A DNA stretch of 64,000 nucleotides from Marinomonas rhizomae. Its GTDB lineage: Bacteria > Pseudomonadota > Gammaproteobacteria > Pseudomonadales > Marinomonadaceae. Positions within the stretch are counted from its first letter, which is position 1; each line of letters starts with the position of its first letter. Below are positions 1 through 10,393 of the stretch, in pieces. A program made the translations under genes and the position numbers. The stretch covers positions 282,540 to 346,539 of the forward strand of contig NZ_QNSE01000004.1 of assembly GCF_003315485.1 (NCBI RefSeq). Reading direction: 5' to 3'. The notes below the pieces were generated by a model. That model saw only the letters and a list, made by a program, of their open reading frames with translations, was not told where the DNA came from and made no database searches.

Positions 1-17
1 ACCCATGCTTAATGGGT
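1..17. repeat. Small inverted repeat at window edge
   Basis: ACCCAT (1-6) and ATGGGT (12-17) form a 6-bp stem with a 5-base loop. It is cut off by the window edge, so what it belongs to cannot be judged. No gene is visible in bases 1-60. Confidence 0.3.
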
Positions 18-60
18 TGAACTTTGAAGGAGTGGTTTGCAGTGCTCTAGAAACAACAAA

Positions 61-84
61 GCCCTAGCTAAAAATAGCTAGGGC
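61..84 (-). terminator. Terminator of tRNA-Leu
   Basis: A perfect 10-bp inverted repeat (GCCCTAGCTA, 4-base loop, TAGCTAGGGC) lies 10 bases beyond the 3' end of the minus-strand tRNA-Leu. Read on the minus strand it is followed by a T-rich run (TTTGTTGTTT), as expected of an intrinsic terminator. Confidence 0.75.
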
Positions 85-94
85 TTCATCTAAA

Positions 95-179
95 TGGTAC
101 CAGTAGGCGGACTCGAACCGCCACACCCGAAGGCAACGGATTTTGAATCCGTCGTGTCTACCAATTCCACCACACTGGC
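95..179 (-). tRNA. tRNA-Leu(CAA)
   Basis: The reverse complement folds as an 85-base class II tRNA with a long variable arm. The acceptor strands GCCAGTG and TACTGGT pair with G-U at two positions, and the anticodon loop TTCAAAA carries anticodon CAA, which reads leucine codon UUG. CCA is encoded at 95-97. It has its own promoter (199-226) and terminator (61-84), so it is a single-gene transcript running away from queA. Confidence 0.95.
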
Positions 180-198
180 CTTGAAAAAGGTGAGGCGT

Positions 199-226
199 AT
201 TCTAGGGTATTTATAAGATATGTCAA
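199..226 (-). promoter_or_regulatory. Sigma-70 promoter of tRNA-Leu
   Basis: On the minus strand a perfect -35 TTGACA (221-226) and a -10 TAGAAT (199-204) are 16 bases apart. The predicted start falls near 192, about a dozen bases before the mature tRNA 5' end at 179. This is a strong stable-RNA promoter. Confidence 0.8.
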
Positions 227-298
227 CGGCAGTGCAGATTATTTTTTATCTTTTTAACAACTGGTGGCTTGGAAGTACCTTTTTGAGTGGATTTTCGC

Positions 299-304
299 TA
301 GAAT
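299..304 (+). promoter_or_regulatory. Possible -10 box of the queA operon
   Basis: TAGAAT lies 34 bases before the queA start codon. No convincing -35 is seen at the right distance, so this is tentative. Confidence 0.3.
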
Positions 305-337
305 ACTGGGTCGTTTTTTCTAGGTAGCTTTCTTTTC

Positions 338-2550
<2,213 letters not shown>

Positions 2551-2622
2551 TAAACAAAATTATGCGAATTCCTTTACAAAAGGGTTGGCAACAGTTTCAT
2601 AAACCATTGGAGAGTTAACACC

Positions 2623-2949
2623 ATGATCGCATTGATCTCACCAGCTTATGCTGAAGGCGGCGCACCAGCAGATGCAGGTATCTTTAACCTAGTACTTCTT
2701 GCTGGCTTCGTTGTCATTTTTTACTTCCTTATGTGGCGCCCGCAAGCGAAACGTGCAAAAGAGCATAAAAACTTGATTGCATCTCTAGCGAAAGGCACTG
2801 AGGTGGTTACTGGCGGTGGTGTACTGGGTAAAGTGTCTAAAGTAGACGATAACTATGTAGTACTTGAAGTATCTGAAGGCATTGAAATGAAATTTCAAAA
2901 ATCTTCAGTTGCTGCTGTTTTGCCTAAGGGAACGTTAAAGTCAATTTAA
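2623..2949 (+). CDS. yajC: Sec translocase accessory subunit YajC
   Basis: YajC is a small inner-membrane partner of SecDF. The 108-residue product has one membrane segment (about residues 20-40, ending FLMWRPQAKR) followed by a cytoplasmic domain with KGTEVVTGGGVLGKV, the family signature. The start is preceded by a TTGGAGAG ribosome binding site. It lies upstream of secD, separated by a hairpin terminator that may lower secDF expression relative to yajC. Confidence 0.93.
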   Translation: MIALISPAYAEGGAPADAGIFNLVLLAGFVVIFYFLMWRPQAKRAKEHKNLIASLAKGTEVVTGGGVLGKVSKVDDNYVVLEVSEGIEMKFQKSSVAAVLPKGTLKSI

Positions 2950-2957
2950 CCTTCTAT

Positions 2958-2983
2958 GAAAAGCGCCTAGATAGGCGCTTTTC
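2958..2983 (+). terminator. Intercistronic terminator/attenuator yajC-secD
   Basis: A perfect 11-bp stem (GAAAAGCGCCT / AGGCGCTTTTC) with a 4-base loop ends in a T-rich stretch 8 bases after the yajC stop. As secD has the same direction and only 78 bases separate the genes, it probably acts as a partial terminator or 3'-end stabiliser. Confidence 0.65.
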
Positions 2984-3027
2984 TTCTTTATCGATCCATT
3001 TAATTTTTTAGGTGTAAAGGAATTTTC

Positions 3028-4878
3028 ATGCTTAACAAGTATCCCTTGTGGAAGTATTTGCTAATTCTTCTTGTTTTGGCTTTGGGGCTACTGTATGCCT
3101 TCCCAAACCTTTATCCGGATGATCCAGCGCTACAACTATCTACCCAAAAAGCGACTGCTGTTGTTGACGAGCAGGCTCTGCAAAAAGCGAAAAATGCGCT
3201 TTCAAAAGCGAATATAGATTTAAAAGAAGCAGAGCTTACCTCTGCTGGCGGTACCTTGCGCTTTAACAGCGGTGAGGACCAACTTGCTGCTAAGCCAGTT
3301 GTGGCTGCAGCATTGGGTGATGACTATGTAACCGCGCTTAACCTAGTGCCTACGACGCCAGAGTGGTTGTCTTCTTTAGGGGCTGGTCCTGCTAAGTTGG
3401 GCCTTGATTTACGTGGTGGTGTGCATTTTTTATTGGAAGTGGATACCCCAGCTGCGTTGAAGCAAAAGCTTGAAGTGAGTTCAAGTGAAATGAAGGCGGC
3501 GTTGCGATCGGATCGAGTGCGTTACCGCAGTGTTGATATTGAAGATGGTGTACTTTCCATCCGTTTTCTGCAGCAAGCCGATTTAGCTTTGGCTGAGGCC
3601 TTGCTGGAGAAAGACTTTTCTGAGTATCGTTACGCTACTCATGAGGAGGATGGTGATTTCTTTTTAGATGTGAGTTTTACTGAGGCAGCTAAGAAAGAAA
3701 TTGAATCTTATGCATTGCAGCAAAACTTAACAACACTACGAAATCGTGTAAATGAGCTTGGTGTTGCTGAACCTTTGGTGCAGCGTCAGGGTAGCAATCG
3801 AATTGTTGTTGAATTGCCTGGTGTACAGGATACCGCTGCAGCGAAACGTATTATCGGTGCAACTGCTAACCTTGAGTTCCATTTGGAAGCAGGTTTGGAT
3901 GATAAGGGTGCGGATATTGAGACCTTATCTTTCCGTGATGGCAGTGGCCGTACGGCTCGCTTAGAGCGAGACCTTATCATTACTGGTGACAGTGTTTCTG
4001 ATGCTAGTTCTTCTTTTGATGAGAACGGCCGTCCGCAGGTAAATATTAATTTAGATGCCAAGGGTGGCAAGCAAATGAGTAAGGTTACTCGTTCTGCTGT
4101 TGGCCGTAACATGGCAGTTGTTTTCATTGAGCATAAGTCTCGCAGTCGTTTTGTCGAAAAAGACGGAAAAATGGAAGAAGTGCGTCGCAGCTACAGCGAG
4201 AAAGGCATTATTTCTTTGGCGACGATTCAGACAACGCTTGGTAACTCATTTCGTATAACAGGTCTAGACAGTCCTCGTGAGTCTTCTGAGTTGGCTTTGT
4301 TGCTTCGTGCTGGGGCTTTGGCTGCGCCGATCTACTTTGTTGAAGAGCGCACTATAGGGCCTAGTTTAGGGGCTGAAAACATTAAATTAGGTGTCAGCTC
4401 TGCACAAATTGGTTTGCTGGTTGTTATGTTGTTTATGCTGGTTTATTACAAGGTGTTTGGGATTTTTGCCAATGTCTCCTTGGCGCTTAATATCATCTTG
4501 CTGATGGCGTGTATGTCCTTGCTTTCGGCCACGTTAACCTTGCCAGGTATTGCTGGTATTGTTTTGACGATGGGGATGGCGGTGGATGCCAATGTGTTGA
4601 TTTTCTCTCGAATAAAAGAGGAGTTGGCGAGTGGTGTGCCGAGTCAGCAGGCGATTCATTCAGGCTTTAATCGCGCGTTTACAACTATTTTTGACGCTAA
4701 CATCACGACCTTATTGGTGGCTGTGATTTTGTTTGCGGTAGGAACGGGCCCTGTTAAAGGTTTCGCAGTGACGTTGTCGCTGGGTATTCTGACTTCTATG
4801 TTTACGGCAATTGTTGTAACTCGTGCACAGGTTAATCTTGTGTATGGTGGTCGTAAAAATAAGAAACTGTACATTTAG
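3028..4878 (+). CDS. secD: Protein translocase subunit SecD
   Basis: SecD with SecF uses the proton-motive force to pull exported proteins through on the periplasmic side of SecYEG. The 616-residue product (E. coli 615) has an N-terminal membrane anchor (about 8-25), the conserved LGLDLRGGVHF at 124-134, a large periplasmic region, and about five C-terminal membrane segments (450-610) with the GMAVDANVLIFSRIKEE block. Start ATG 3028 has AAAGGAA upstream. secF follows after 9 bases. Confidence 0.97.
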   Translation: MLNKYPLWKYLLILLVLALGLLYAFPNLYPDDPALQLSTQKATAVVDEQALQKAKNALSKANIDLKEAELTSAGGTLRFNSGEDQLAAKPVVAAALGDDYVTALNLVPTTPEWLSSLGAGPAKLGLDLRGGVHFLLEVDTPAALKQKLEVSSSEMKAALRSDRVRYRSVDIEDGVLSIRFLQQADLALAEALLEKDFSEYRYATHEEDGDFFLDVSFTEAAKKEIESYALQQNLTTLRNRVNELGVAEPLVQRQGSNRIVVELPGVQDTAAAKRIIGATANLEFHLEAGLDDKGADIETLSFRDGSGRTARLERDLIITGDSVSDASSSFDENGRPQVNINLDAKGGKQMSKVTRSAVGRNMAVVFIEHKSRSRFVEKDGKMEEVRRSYSEKGIISLATIQTTLGNSFRITGLDSPRESSELALLLRAGALAAPIYFVEERTIGPSLGAENIKLGVSSAQIGLLVVMLFMLVYYKVFGIFANVSLALNIILLMACMSLLSATLTLPGIAGIVLTMGMAVDANVLIFSRIKEELASGVPSQQAIHSGFNRAFTTIFDANITTLLVAVILFAVGTGPVKGFAVTLSLGILTSMFTAIVVTRAQVNLVYGGRKNKKLYI

Positions 4879-4887
4879 GAGAATGCC

Positions 4888-5802
4888 ATGAAAGTGACAA
4901 ATATTCCGTTTATGGCAATGCGTAAAATCGTAGCTGTCTTTTCGCTTGCGCTGATACTGATTTCTCTGGGCTCTTTGGCTACAAAAGGGTTGCAGTTCGG
5001 CTTAGATTTCACCGGTGGGACATTGATTGAGGTGGAATATAAAGAAGCTCCACAGTTAGACGATGTTCGTACGCTGTTGGGTGAAAATGGCTATGATGAT
5101 GTTGTTGTGCAGAACTTTGGTTCGCCTACTGATGTTGTAGTTCGTATGGCGAATTCTTATACGGCGACACTGGGTGATGAGGTATTGGTTACGCTTCAAA
5201 ATCACGGTGCGACTGATGTTACTCTTCAGCGATCTGAATTTGTTGGTGCACAAGTTGGTGAAGAGTTACGTGAGCAGGGCGGCTTGGGTATGTTGCTTGC
5301 CTTGGCAATCGTGATGATTTATGTGGCGGTGCGCTTCCAATTTAAATTCTCTGTTGCGTCTGTTGCGGCTTTGGTTCACGACGTAATTATTACGTTAGGC
5401 TTCTTTTCTATCTTTGAAGTGGAGTTTGACCTGACTGTTCTCGCGGCATTGCTGGCGGTGGTTGGTTATTCCTTGAACGATACGATAGTTGTATGTGACC
5501 GAATTCGTGAGAATTTTCGTATTATGCGTGATACAACGCCGTATGATTTGGTTAATGAGTCTATTAACCAAACGCTTGGCCGTACATTAATTACTTCATT
5601 AACAACCTTATTTGTATTGGTTGTATTGTTTGTTGCTGGCGGTGAGGCAATTCATAATTTCTCTATGGCTTTGTTGGTAGGTATTGTGATTGGTACTTAT
5701 TCTTCTATTTTTGTGGCGGCAAATTTACTGTTGGCTATGAAGGTTACAAGAGAAGATTTAATTCCAACGCCGAAAGAAGAGTTGGAAGACGACTTGCCTT
5801 AA
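4888..5802 (+). CDS. secF: Protein translocase subunit SecF
   Basis: Partner of SecD in the RND-type export motor. The 304-residue product has an N-terminal membrane segment, the conserved LDFTGG at 39-44, and a C-terminal bundle containing VGYSLNDTIVVCDRIREN. An AGGAGA ribosome binding site spans the end of secD. An intrinsic terminator follows, closing the operon. Confidence 0.97.
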   Translation: MKVTNIPFMAMRKIVAVFSLALILISLGSLATKGLQFGLDFTGGTLIEVEYKEAPQLDDVRTLLGENGYDDVVVQNFGSPTDVVVRMANSYTATLGDEVLVTLQNHGATDVTLQRSEFVGAQVGEELREQGGLGMLLALAIVMIYVAVRFQFKFSVASVAALVHDVIITLGFFSIFEVEFDLTVLAALLAVVGYSLNDTIVVCDRIRENFRIMRDTTPYDLVNESINQTLGRTLITSLTTLFVLVVLFVAGGEAIHNFSMALLVGIVIGTYSSIFVAANLLLAMKVTREDLIPTPKEELEDDLP

Positions 5803-5829
5803 CGGTTAAGTTAATGTTTTCAATAAAAG

Positions 5830-5854
5830 AGCCTGCTTCGTGCAGGCTTTTTTG
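5830..5854 (+). terminator. Terminator of the queA-secF operon
   Basis: AGCCTGC (5830-5836), a 5-base loop and GCAGGCT (5842-5848) run into a T tract, 28 bases after the secF stop. Confidence 0.85.
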
Positions 5855-5950
5855 TTTGCTCTATTTGAGTTGGTATTTATAGTTGTTGTGGGGCGTATTG
5901 TGTTAGTCAGATTTGGGTCGTTAATTTGAAATTAAGGTGAGTCATTGAAT

Positions 5951-6940
5951 ATGCGTACTTTATTGCTTAGTTCATTGTTTTTATTTGTTAGTGTTCAAGC
6001 TGATGCGGTGGATTTAACGGCAATGGATAAAACAGCGCGAGGCTTTTCCAATATTAAAACGGTTCAAGTTGCTCACAAGGGTAAGCTTGTGTGGTCGAAG
6101 GCTTATAACAAAGCAAATATTGATGCTGTTGCGAATATCAAGTCAGCCTCTAAGTCACTCATGTCGGCTATTGTTGGTATGGCAATTGAGCGAGGTGTTA
6201 TTAAGGGAGTTGAGCAGTCTGTCGTTTCTATATTGGCTGACCAATTTCCTGGAGATCCGGACCCTCGTTTAAGCGATATTACTATTGGGCATTTGCTTTC
6301 CATGCAGGCAGGGCTGGAGCGAACCTCTGGTAGATATTATGGGCGCTGGGTATCAAGTGATAATTGGGTTAAAGAGGCGTTATCAAGGCCCTTTGTAGAG
6401 GCTGTTGGCGGCAATATGCAGTATTCAACAGGTAGTACGCATATTTTGTCAGCCATTATCATGCGCCAGAGTGGGCAGCATACTTATCAGCTAGCAAATC
6501 GGTGGTTTAAAGGATCTGGTGTTCGTATACAGAGCTGGGAGGTCGATCCGCAGGGTATTCCGATGGGAGGGAATCAAGTTGGCATGACTCCAGCTTCATT
6601 GTTGGCTTTTGGCGAATTGTACCGTCGTGGTGGGGTAACTGAAAAAGGTCGCCGTATATTTTCTAAAGACTGGATAGAGAAAAGCTGGCAACCAAAGACG
6701 CAATCTCGGTTTCATCGCGGGAAATATGGTTATGGGTGGTTTATTCAAACCTTTGCTGGTGTTCAAGGTTACTATGGTTGGGGGTACGGTGGGCAGATGA
6801 TTTATGTTTTACCTGAGCTAGACTTGACTGTCGCGATTACATCTAATGAATACTTGCCTTCTGGTAAGACGGGTTATCGTGATTTGTTGCATGATATGGT
6901 GAGCCAAAATATTGTTCCTGCCATTCAATCAGAGATGTAG
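5951..6940 (+). CDS. Exported serine hydrolase, beta-lactamase/PBP-like fold
   Basis: A probable periplasmic serine hydrolase of the class C beta-lactamase/esterase/penicillin-binding superfamily; substrate unknown. Residues 1-20 form a signal peptide (LLLSSLFLFVSVQADA). The catalytic SxxK is SASK at about 65-68, the second motif reads YST at about 158 instead of the usual YxN, and the C-terminal part has GYGYGWF and GWGYGGQM. ATG 5951 is chosen over an in-frame TTG at 5945 because the AAGGTGA site fits it better. It stands alone between two terminators and is not usual in this neighbourhood, so it may be an inserted accessory gene. Confidence 0.75.
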   Translation: MRTLLLSSLFLFVSVQADAVDLTAMDKTARGFSNIKTVQVAHKGKLVWSKAYNKANIDAVANIKSASKSLMSAIVGMAIERGVIKGVEQSVVSILADQFPGDPDPRLSDITIGHLLSMQAGLERTSGRYYGRWVSSDNWVKEALSRPFVEAVGGNMQYSTGSTHILSAIIMRQSGQHTYQLANRWFKGSGVRIQSWEVDPQGIPMGGNQVGMTPASLLAFGELYRRGGVTEKGRRIFSKDWIEKSWQPKTQSRFHRGKYGYGWFIQTFAGVQGYYGWGYGGQMIYVLPELDLTVAITSNEYLPSGKTGYRDLLHDMVSQNIVPAIQSEM

Positions 6941-6968
6941 TTCGCGTTCTTGGGTGTGTGCTGTTGCG

Positions 6969-6999
6969 CGAAAAAGCCTAATTTTAGTAGGCTTTTTCG
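6969..6999. terminator. Bidirectional terminator, hydrolase/psd
   Basis: A perfect 12-bp inverted repeat (CGAAAAAGCCTA / TAGGCTTTTTCG, 7-base loop) lies between convergent genes. A-rich and T-rich arms give a T tract on either strand. Confidence 0.85.
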
Positions 7000-7019
7000 G
7001 TATGGCAGCCTGGTTGTCG

Positions 7020-7880
7020 TTACTGGTCAGCAACTTTGCCGAAATGCATGCCCATTTTCGTAGGGGTTTCTGCTTGTAGAGATTCTTCCCAATTGACTGC
7101 ATCTTTGCCAAATAAAAGGATTGCGGTCGATCCCAGTTTGAAGCGTCCCATTTCTTCGCCTTTTTTGATCTCAATATCGTTGAGCTCTTTGTAATCCCAG
7201 GTGACAACATTTTTGTTGAAAGGGGTTACTTGTCCTGCCCACACGGTTTCGATGCTAGCAACAATCATGGCGCCAACTAAAATAATGGCCATTGGGCCTG
7301 CTTCTGTCTCGAATAGGCAGACAGTACGCTCGTTACGAGCGAAGACATTAGGAATTTGCTCTGCTGTTACTTTGTTTACCGAGAACAATTTGCCTGGAAT
7401 ATGTATCATTTTAGTTAGTTTGCCTGTCAGTGGCATATGAACGCGATGATAGTCTTTTGGGGATAGGTAAACCGTAGCGAAAGAGCCGCCAAGGAATTGG
7501 TTGGATAGAGAGGCGTCACCACCTAAAAGGGTCGTTAGACTGTAGTGATGGCCTTTGGCTTGAAATAGTGTGCCATGCTCTATGTTGCCTAGCTGACTGA
7601 CTGCGCCATCGGCTGGGCAGGCGATACCTTTGTCGTCATTGCAGATAGGGCGAAGTTCTGGGCGGATTGCGCGAGTGAAAAAGTCGTTAAAATTGCGGTA
7701 AGACAATTCGTCGCTATTGACCGCCTCAGACATGTCTACTTGGTATTTTTTGACGAATTGGCTGATAAAGGTGTTTTTTACCCATTTGTTTTCGCACTCT
7801 GCTATTTTGCCGATAGCGCGAGATAATGTTTTTTGCGGGGTAATATGTTGTGCAAAGGCAAAAAGTTGATCTTTAGTCAC
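7020..7880 (-). CDS. psd: Phosphatidylserine decarboxylase proenzyme
   Basis: Psd makes phosphatidylethanolamine from phosphatidylserine at the inner membrane. The 286-residue proenzyme carries the self-cleavage site LGST (Gly250-Ser251), where the new N-terminal Ser becomes the pyruvoyl group. Asp91 in PADGAVSQ and His145/His148 in DYHRVHMP fit the autoprocessing and catalytic residues. It lies 25 bases downstream of the HDOD gene on the same strand, so the two are probably cotranscribed. Confidence 0.96.
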   Translation of the reverse strand: MTKDQLFAFAQHITPQKTLSRAIGKIAECENKWVKNTFISQFVKKYQVDMSEAVNSDELSYRNFNDFFTRAIRPELRPICNDDKGIACPADGAVSQLGNIEHGTLFQAKGHHYSLTTLLGGDASLSNQFLGGSFATVYLSPKDYHRVHMPLTGKLTKMIHIPGKLFSVNKVTAEQIPNVFARNERTVCLFETEAGPMAIILVGAMIVASIETVWAGQVTPFNKNVVTWDYKELNDIEIKKGEEMGRFKLGSTAILLFGKDAVNWEESLQAETPTKMGMHFGKVADQ

Positions 7881-7905
7881 GTTAATTGTCCTGATGTAAG
7901 TGAGT

Positions 7906-9384
7906 TTATAGTGTGCTGTGGCTGATTAAAGACACGATTTGTTTTAGGTTTTTATAATCTTTCTCATTAAATTCTGTACGAGTTTCTAGCCAGAATATAA
8001 GGGTTTCTTGGCTTGATATTTGTGTAGATGCCAAAATGAGGTGGCTGTCTTTGTCTATTATTTGGTCTGATGTGTGTGGGAAATCTTTCAGTAGATTATC
8101 AAGCTTTTGTCCATATATGTGAGTGGCTGAGCGTTTGTAGCATAACTTTTTAAATACACTTGATGGCGAGCTCCATCGAATCGATTTAATGACGTCTATG
8201 TTGTAGCCAAATTGAAATATTGGAGAAGTTTTGTCGCTTGCATGCTTAAAAATGATGCTGTGCTGTGCGTTGGGTATGGCTTGCTTGATGGTTTTTAGTG
8301 CCAATCCTGCTTTTTGCTTCACATCATATTTTTTGCTTTGACTGAGTATTTTTTTTAACTCTGCAAGAGGCGGTAGAGCTGTCTTGGGGTTTGCTTTCGC
8401 GTTTTTAGTGTATAAATCTGGATCAAGTAGTTGTAGTGCTAGAGGGGGTTTCCCTCCAGTGTTATAGAGTTTGGCAGCTTCGGTGCTTGCGAGGTGGGTG
8501 GTTTGGATTATTTCTCCAATTCGGCGATGCATTACAGTCGCAACGACGCGGTAGAAGAAAGGTAGGTTTTTGGAATCCCATCGCATTAAGTTTGCTTCAT
8601 GGGCAACCTTGTTTGCACAATACGAAAAAATAAGTGGATTGTTTACTAGAATAGTTAGTCGTTTATCTTCTGCAAAGCGCGGTAGTTCGTCTGGGTGGTG
8701 TGCTAGATGAGCCAGTGCTTGTAGTTCTTTTGTATTTGGTATGTGTTTGGTTAAAAAAGATTCAATGACTTTGTTTGGCGTGTTCCAGTGATTACACAAA
8801 TGGACAGTTAACTCATCTATGCGGCAACCTAAAATATTTAATTCAGCTTGGCTGGATTTCTCACCTTGTTGGACTTTTTGATTAATGGCTTGCATAGCTG
8901 GGTAGGCGTAATACCACAATAGCCATCTTGCAGCATCTCTAAATAAAGTTATCCAGAATAAGTCATCTTCACGGCTGGTTAGTTTTTCTATTGACCAGTG
9001 TCTAGCTATGGTTGCGGCTTCGTAACTGGTTTGTAGTTCTCTTAAGAATGCCATCAAATGAGGTTGTTTTTGTCTGTCTTTGGTTTCATAGGAGATAAAG
9101 TGTGGGAATAACTTGGCGATGCCATTCATGCCCACCATGGCCGCAGCGTGAAAAGGTGTTTTTATTTCGCTGTTCTTATTCGGTACGATGCGATTGGCTT
9201 CGTTTAAAATCGCAAAAGCCAATAATGGATCTGAAGCAATATTCGCTTGCATGCCATCAAGAGTGTCATCTGGTCTTTTGATTTGGGTTTTTAGGCGAGC
9301 TAAATTAACTGCTCTAACAGGAAACTTTTTATTTTTAAGAAAATGTAGCCATTCATTTAGGCCAGAAGGTGACTTGTCTTTCAT
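7906..9384 (-). CDS. HDOD domain signalling protein
   Basis: The 492-residue protein begins with an HDOD domain (about 15-240), recognisable from FPVRAVNLARLKTQI, LLAFAILNEANRI and HAAAMVGMNGIAKLFPHF. HDOD domains resemble HD hydrolases without the metal site and appear in regulators of motility, biofilm and stress. The C-terminal 170 residues look like a GAF-type sensory domain (weak call). No signal peptide or membrane segment is seen, so it should be cytoplasmic. It is divergent from motA and upstream of psd. Function is otherwise unknown. Confidence 0.75.
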   Translation of the reverse strand: MKDKSPSGLNEWLHFLKNKKFPVRAVNLARLKTQIKRPDDTLDGMQANIASDPLLAFAILNEANRIVPNKNSEIKTPFHAAAMVGMNGIAKLFPHFISYETKDRQKQPHLMAFLRELQTSYEAATIARHWSIEKLTSREDDLFWITLFRDAARWLLWYYAYPAMQAINQKVQQGEKSSQAELNILGCRIDELTVHLCNHWNTPNKVIESFLTKHIPNTKELQALAHLAHHPDELPRFAEDKRLTILVNNPLIFSYCANKVAHEANLMRWDSKNLPFFYRVVATVMHRRIGEIIQTTHLASTEAAKLYNTGGKPPLALQLLDPDLYTKNAKANPKTALPPLAELKKILSQSKKYDVKQKAGLALKTIKQAIPNAQHSIIFKHASDKTSPIFQFGYNIDVIKSIRWSSPSSVFKKLCYKRSATHIYGQKLDNLLKDFPHTSDQIIDKDSHLILASTQISSQETLIFWLETRTEFNEKDYKNLKQIVSLISHSTL

Positions 9385-9434
9385 AGCTGGTTACATTAGT
9401 GGCCCGGTTGTTGAGTTTTTAAATGCTCTTATAT

Positions 9435-9463
9435 TTTAGATCTCATTAATCATACTGTATATT
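9435..9463 (+). promoter_or_regulatory. Possible sigma-70 promoter of motAB
   Basis: TTTAGA (9435-9440) and TATATT (9458-9463) are separated by 17 bases, 39 bases before the motA ATG. No flagellar sigma-28 pattern (TAAA, 15 bases, GCCGATAA) is seen in the same interval. Confidence 0.4.
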
Positions 9464-9502
9464 GAGATCGGAGCATACTTTGTCGGTATTAAGGAAGTGA
9501 AT

Positions 9503-10357
9503 ATGTTTGCATTAGCTGGCTTGCTAGTGGTTATTGTTAGTGTCGTGTCTGGCTATTTAGCATCACATGGGAATATGTTGGCATTATGGCAGCCTTTCGA
9601 GGTGGTTATTATTTGTGGTGCTGCTTTAGGGGCTTTTATGGTGGCGAACCCTTTTGTCGTGCAAAAGAAAGTTTTGACCATGCTGCCTCAAGTTATTTCG
9701 GGTAGTCGGCATAATAAAAAGTTCTATCTGCAATTACTGGGATTAATGTATTGCTTGTTTCAAAAAAGTCGTCAGGAAGGTTTTTTATCCATTGAAGACG
9801 ATATTGAATCTCCTTTTACTAGTGAATTATTTAACCGTTTTCCTGATGTGGTTCGAGATCATGAAGTGGTAAATTTTTTAACAGATAATTATCGAATTTT
9901 CACTTTGACGGGGCTGCCAGCTTATGAAATAGAAGCCATTATGGATAATGAAATTGAGCAAATACAGGAAGAGTTGGTTGCACCAAGTCATGCCTTAATT
10001 CGTGTGGCTGAGGGGTTGCCTGGTTTCGGTATTGTTGCGGCGGTTTTGGGAATTGTTATTACGATGGGGTCTATTGGTGGGCCGATCGAAGAAATTGGCG
10101 CGCATGTGGCTGCTGCTTTGGTAGGGACGTTTTTGGGGATCTTTTTTGGTTATGGCTTTGTTGGGCCTGCGGCGTCGCATTTAGAAAGCTTAGGTAACCA
10201 TGAACTAAAAGCGTATTTGTGTATTAAAGCATGTTTGAATTCTATCGTGTCTGGTTATGCGCCTCCTGTGGCTGTAGAGACTGGCCGCAAGCTACTTCCT
10301 CCAGAAATGCGCCCGAGCTTTATTGAATTGTCAGATGGTCTTAAGCAATACCGTTAA
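9503..10357 (+). CDS. motA: Flagellar motor stator protein MotA
   Basis: MotA with MotB forms the ion-driven stator of the flagellar motor in the inner membrane. The 284-residue product has four predicted membrane segments: two near residues 1-50 and two around 168-225. It keeps the conserved proline-containing LPGFGIVAAVLGIVITMG and GYGFVGPAASHLE. ATG 9503 is chosen because AAGGAA ends 6 bases before it; the in-frame GTG at 9497 would abut that site. motB follows after 36 bases. No other flagellar gene is in the window, which is common for motAB. Confidence 0.95.
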   Translation: MFALAGLLVVIVSVVSGYLASHGNMLALWQPFEVVIICGAALGAFMVANPFVVQKKVLTMLPQVISGSRHNKKFYLQLLGLMYCLFQKSRQEGFLSIEDDIESPFTSELFNRFPDVVRDHEVVNFLTDNYRIFTLTGLPAYEIEAIMDNEIEQIQEELVAPSHALIRVAEGLPGFGIVAAVLGIVITMGSIGGPIEEIGAHVAAALVGTFLGIFFGYGFVGPAASHLESLGNHELKAYLCIKACLNSIVSGYAPPVAVETGRKLLPPEMRPSFIELSDGLKQYR

Positions 10358-10393
10358 TGCGGGGGCATCGTGCCAGATTAAGGAGAGTGTTGG

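Noticed and set aside
9385..9502. Flagellar sigma-28 promoter for motA
   Set aside because: No GCCGATAA-like element at the right distance from a TAAA; a sigma-70-like pair fits better.
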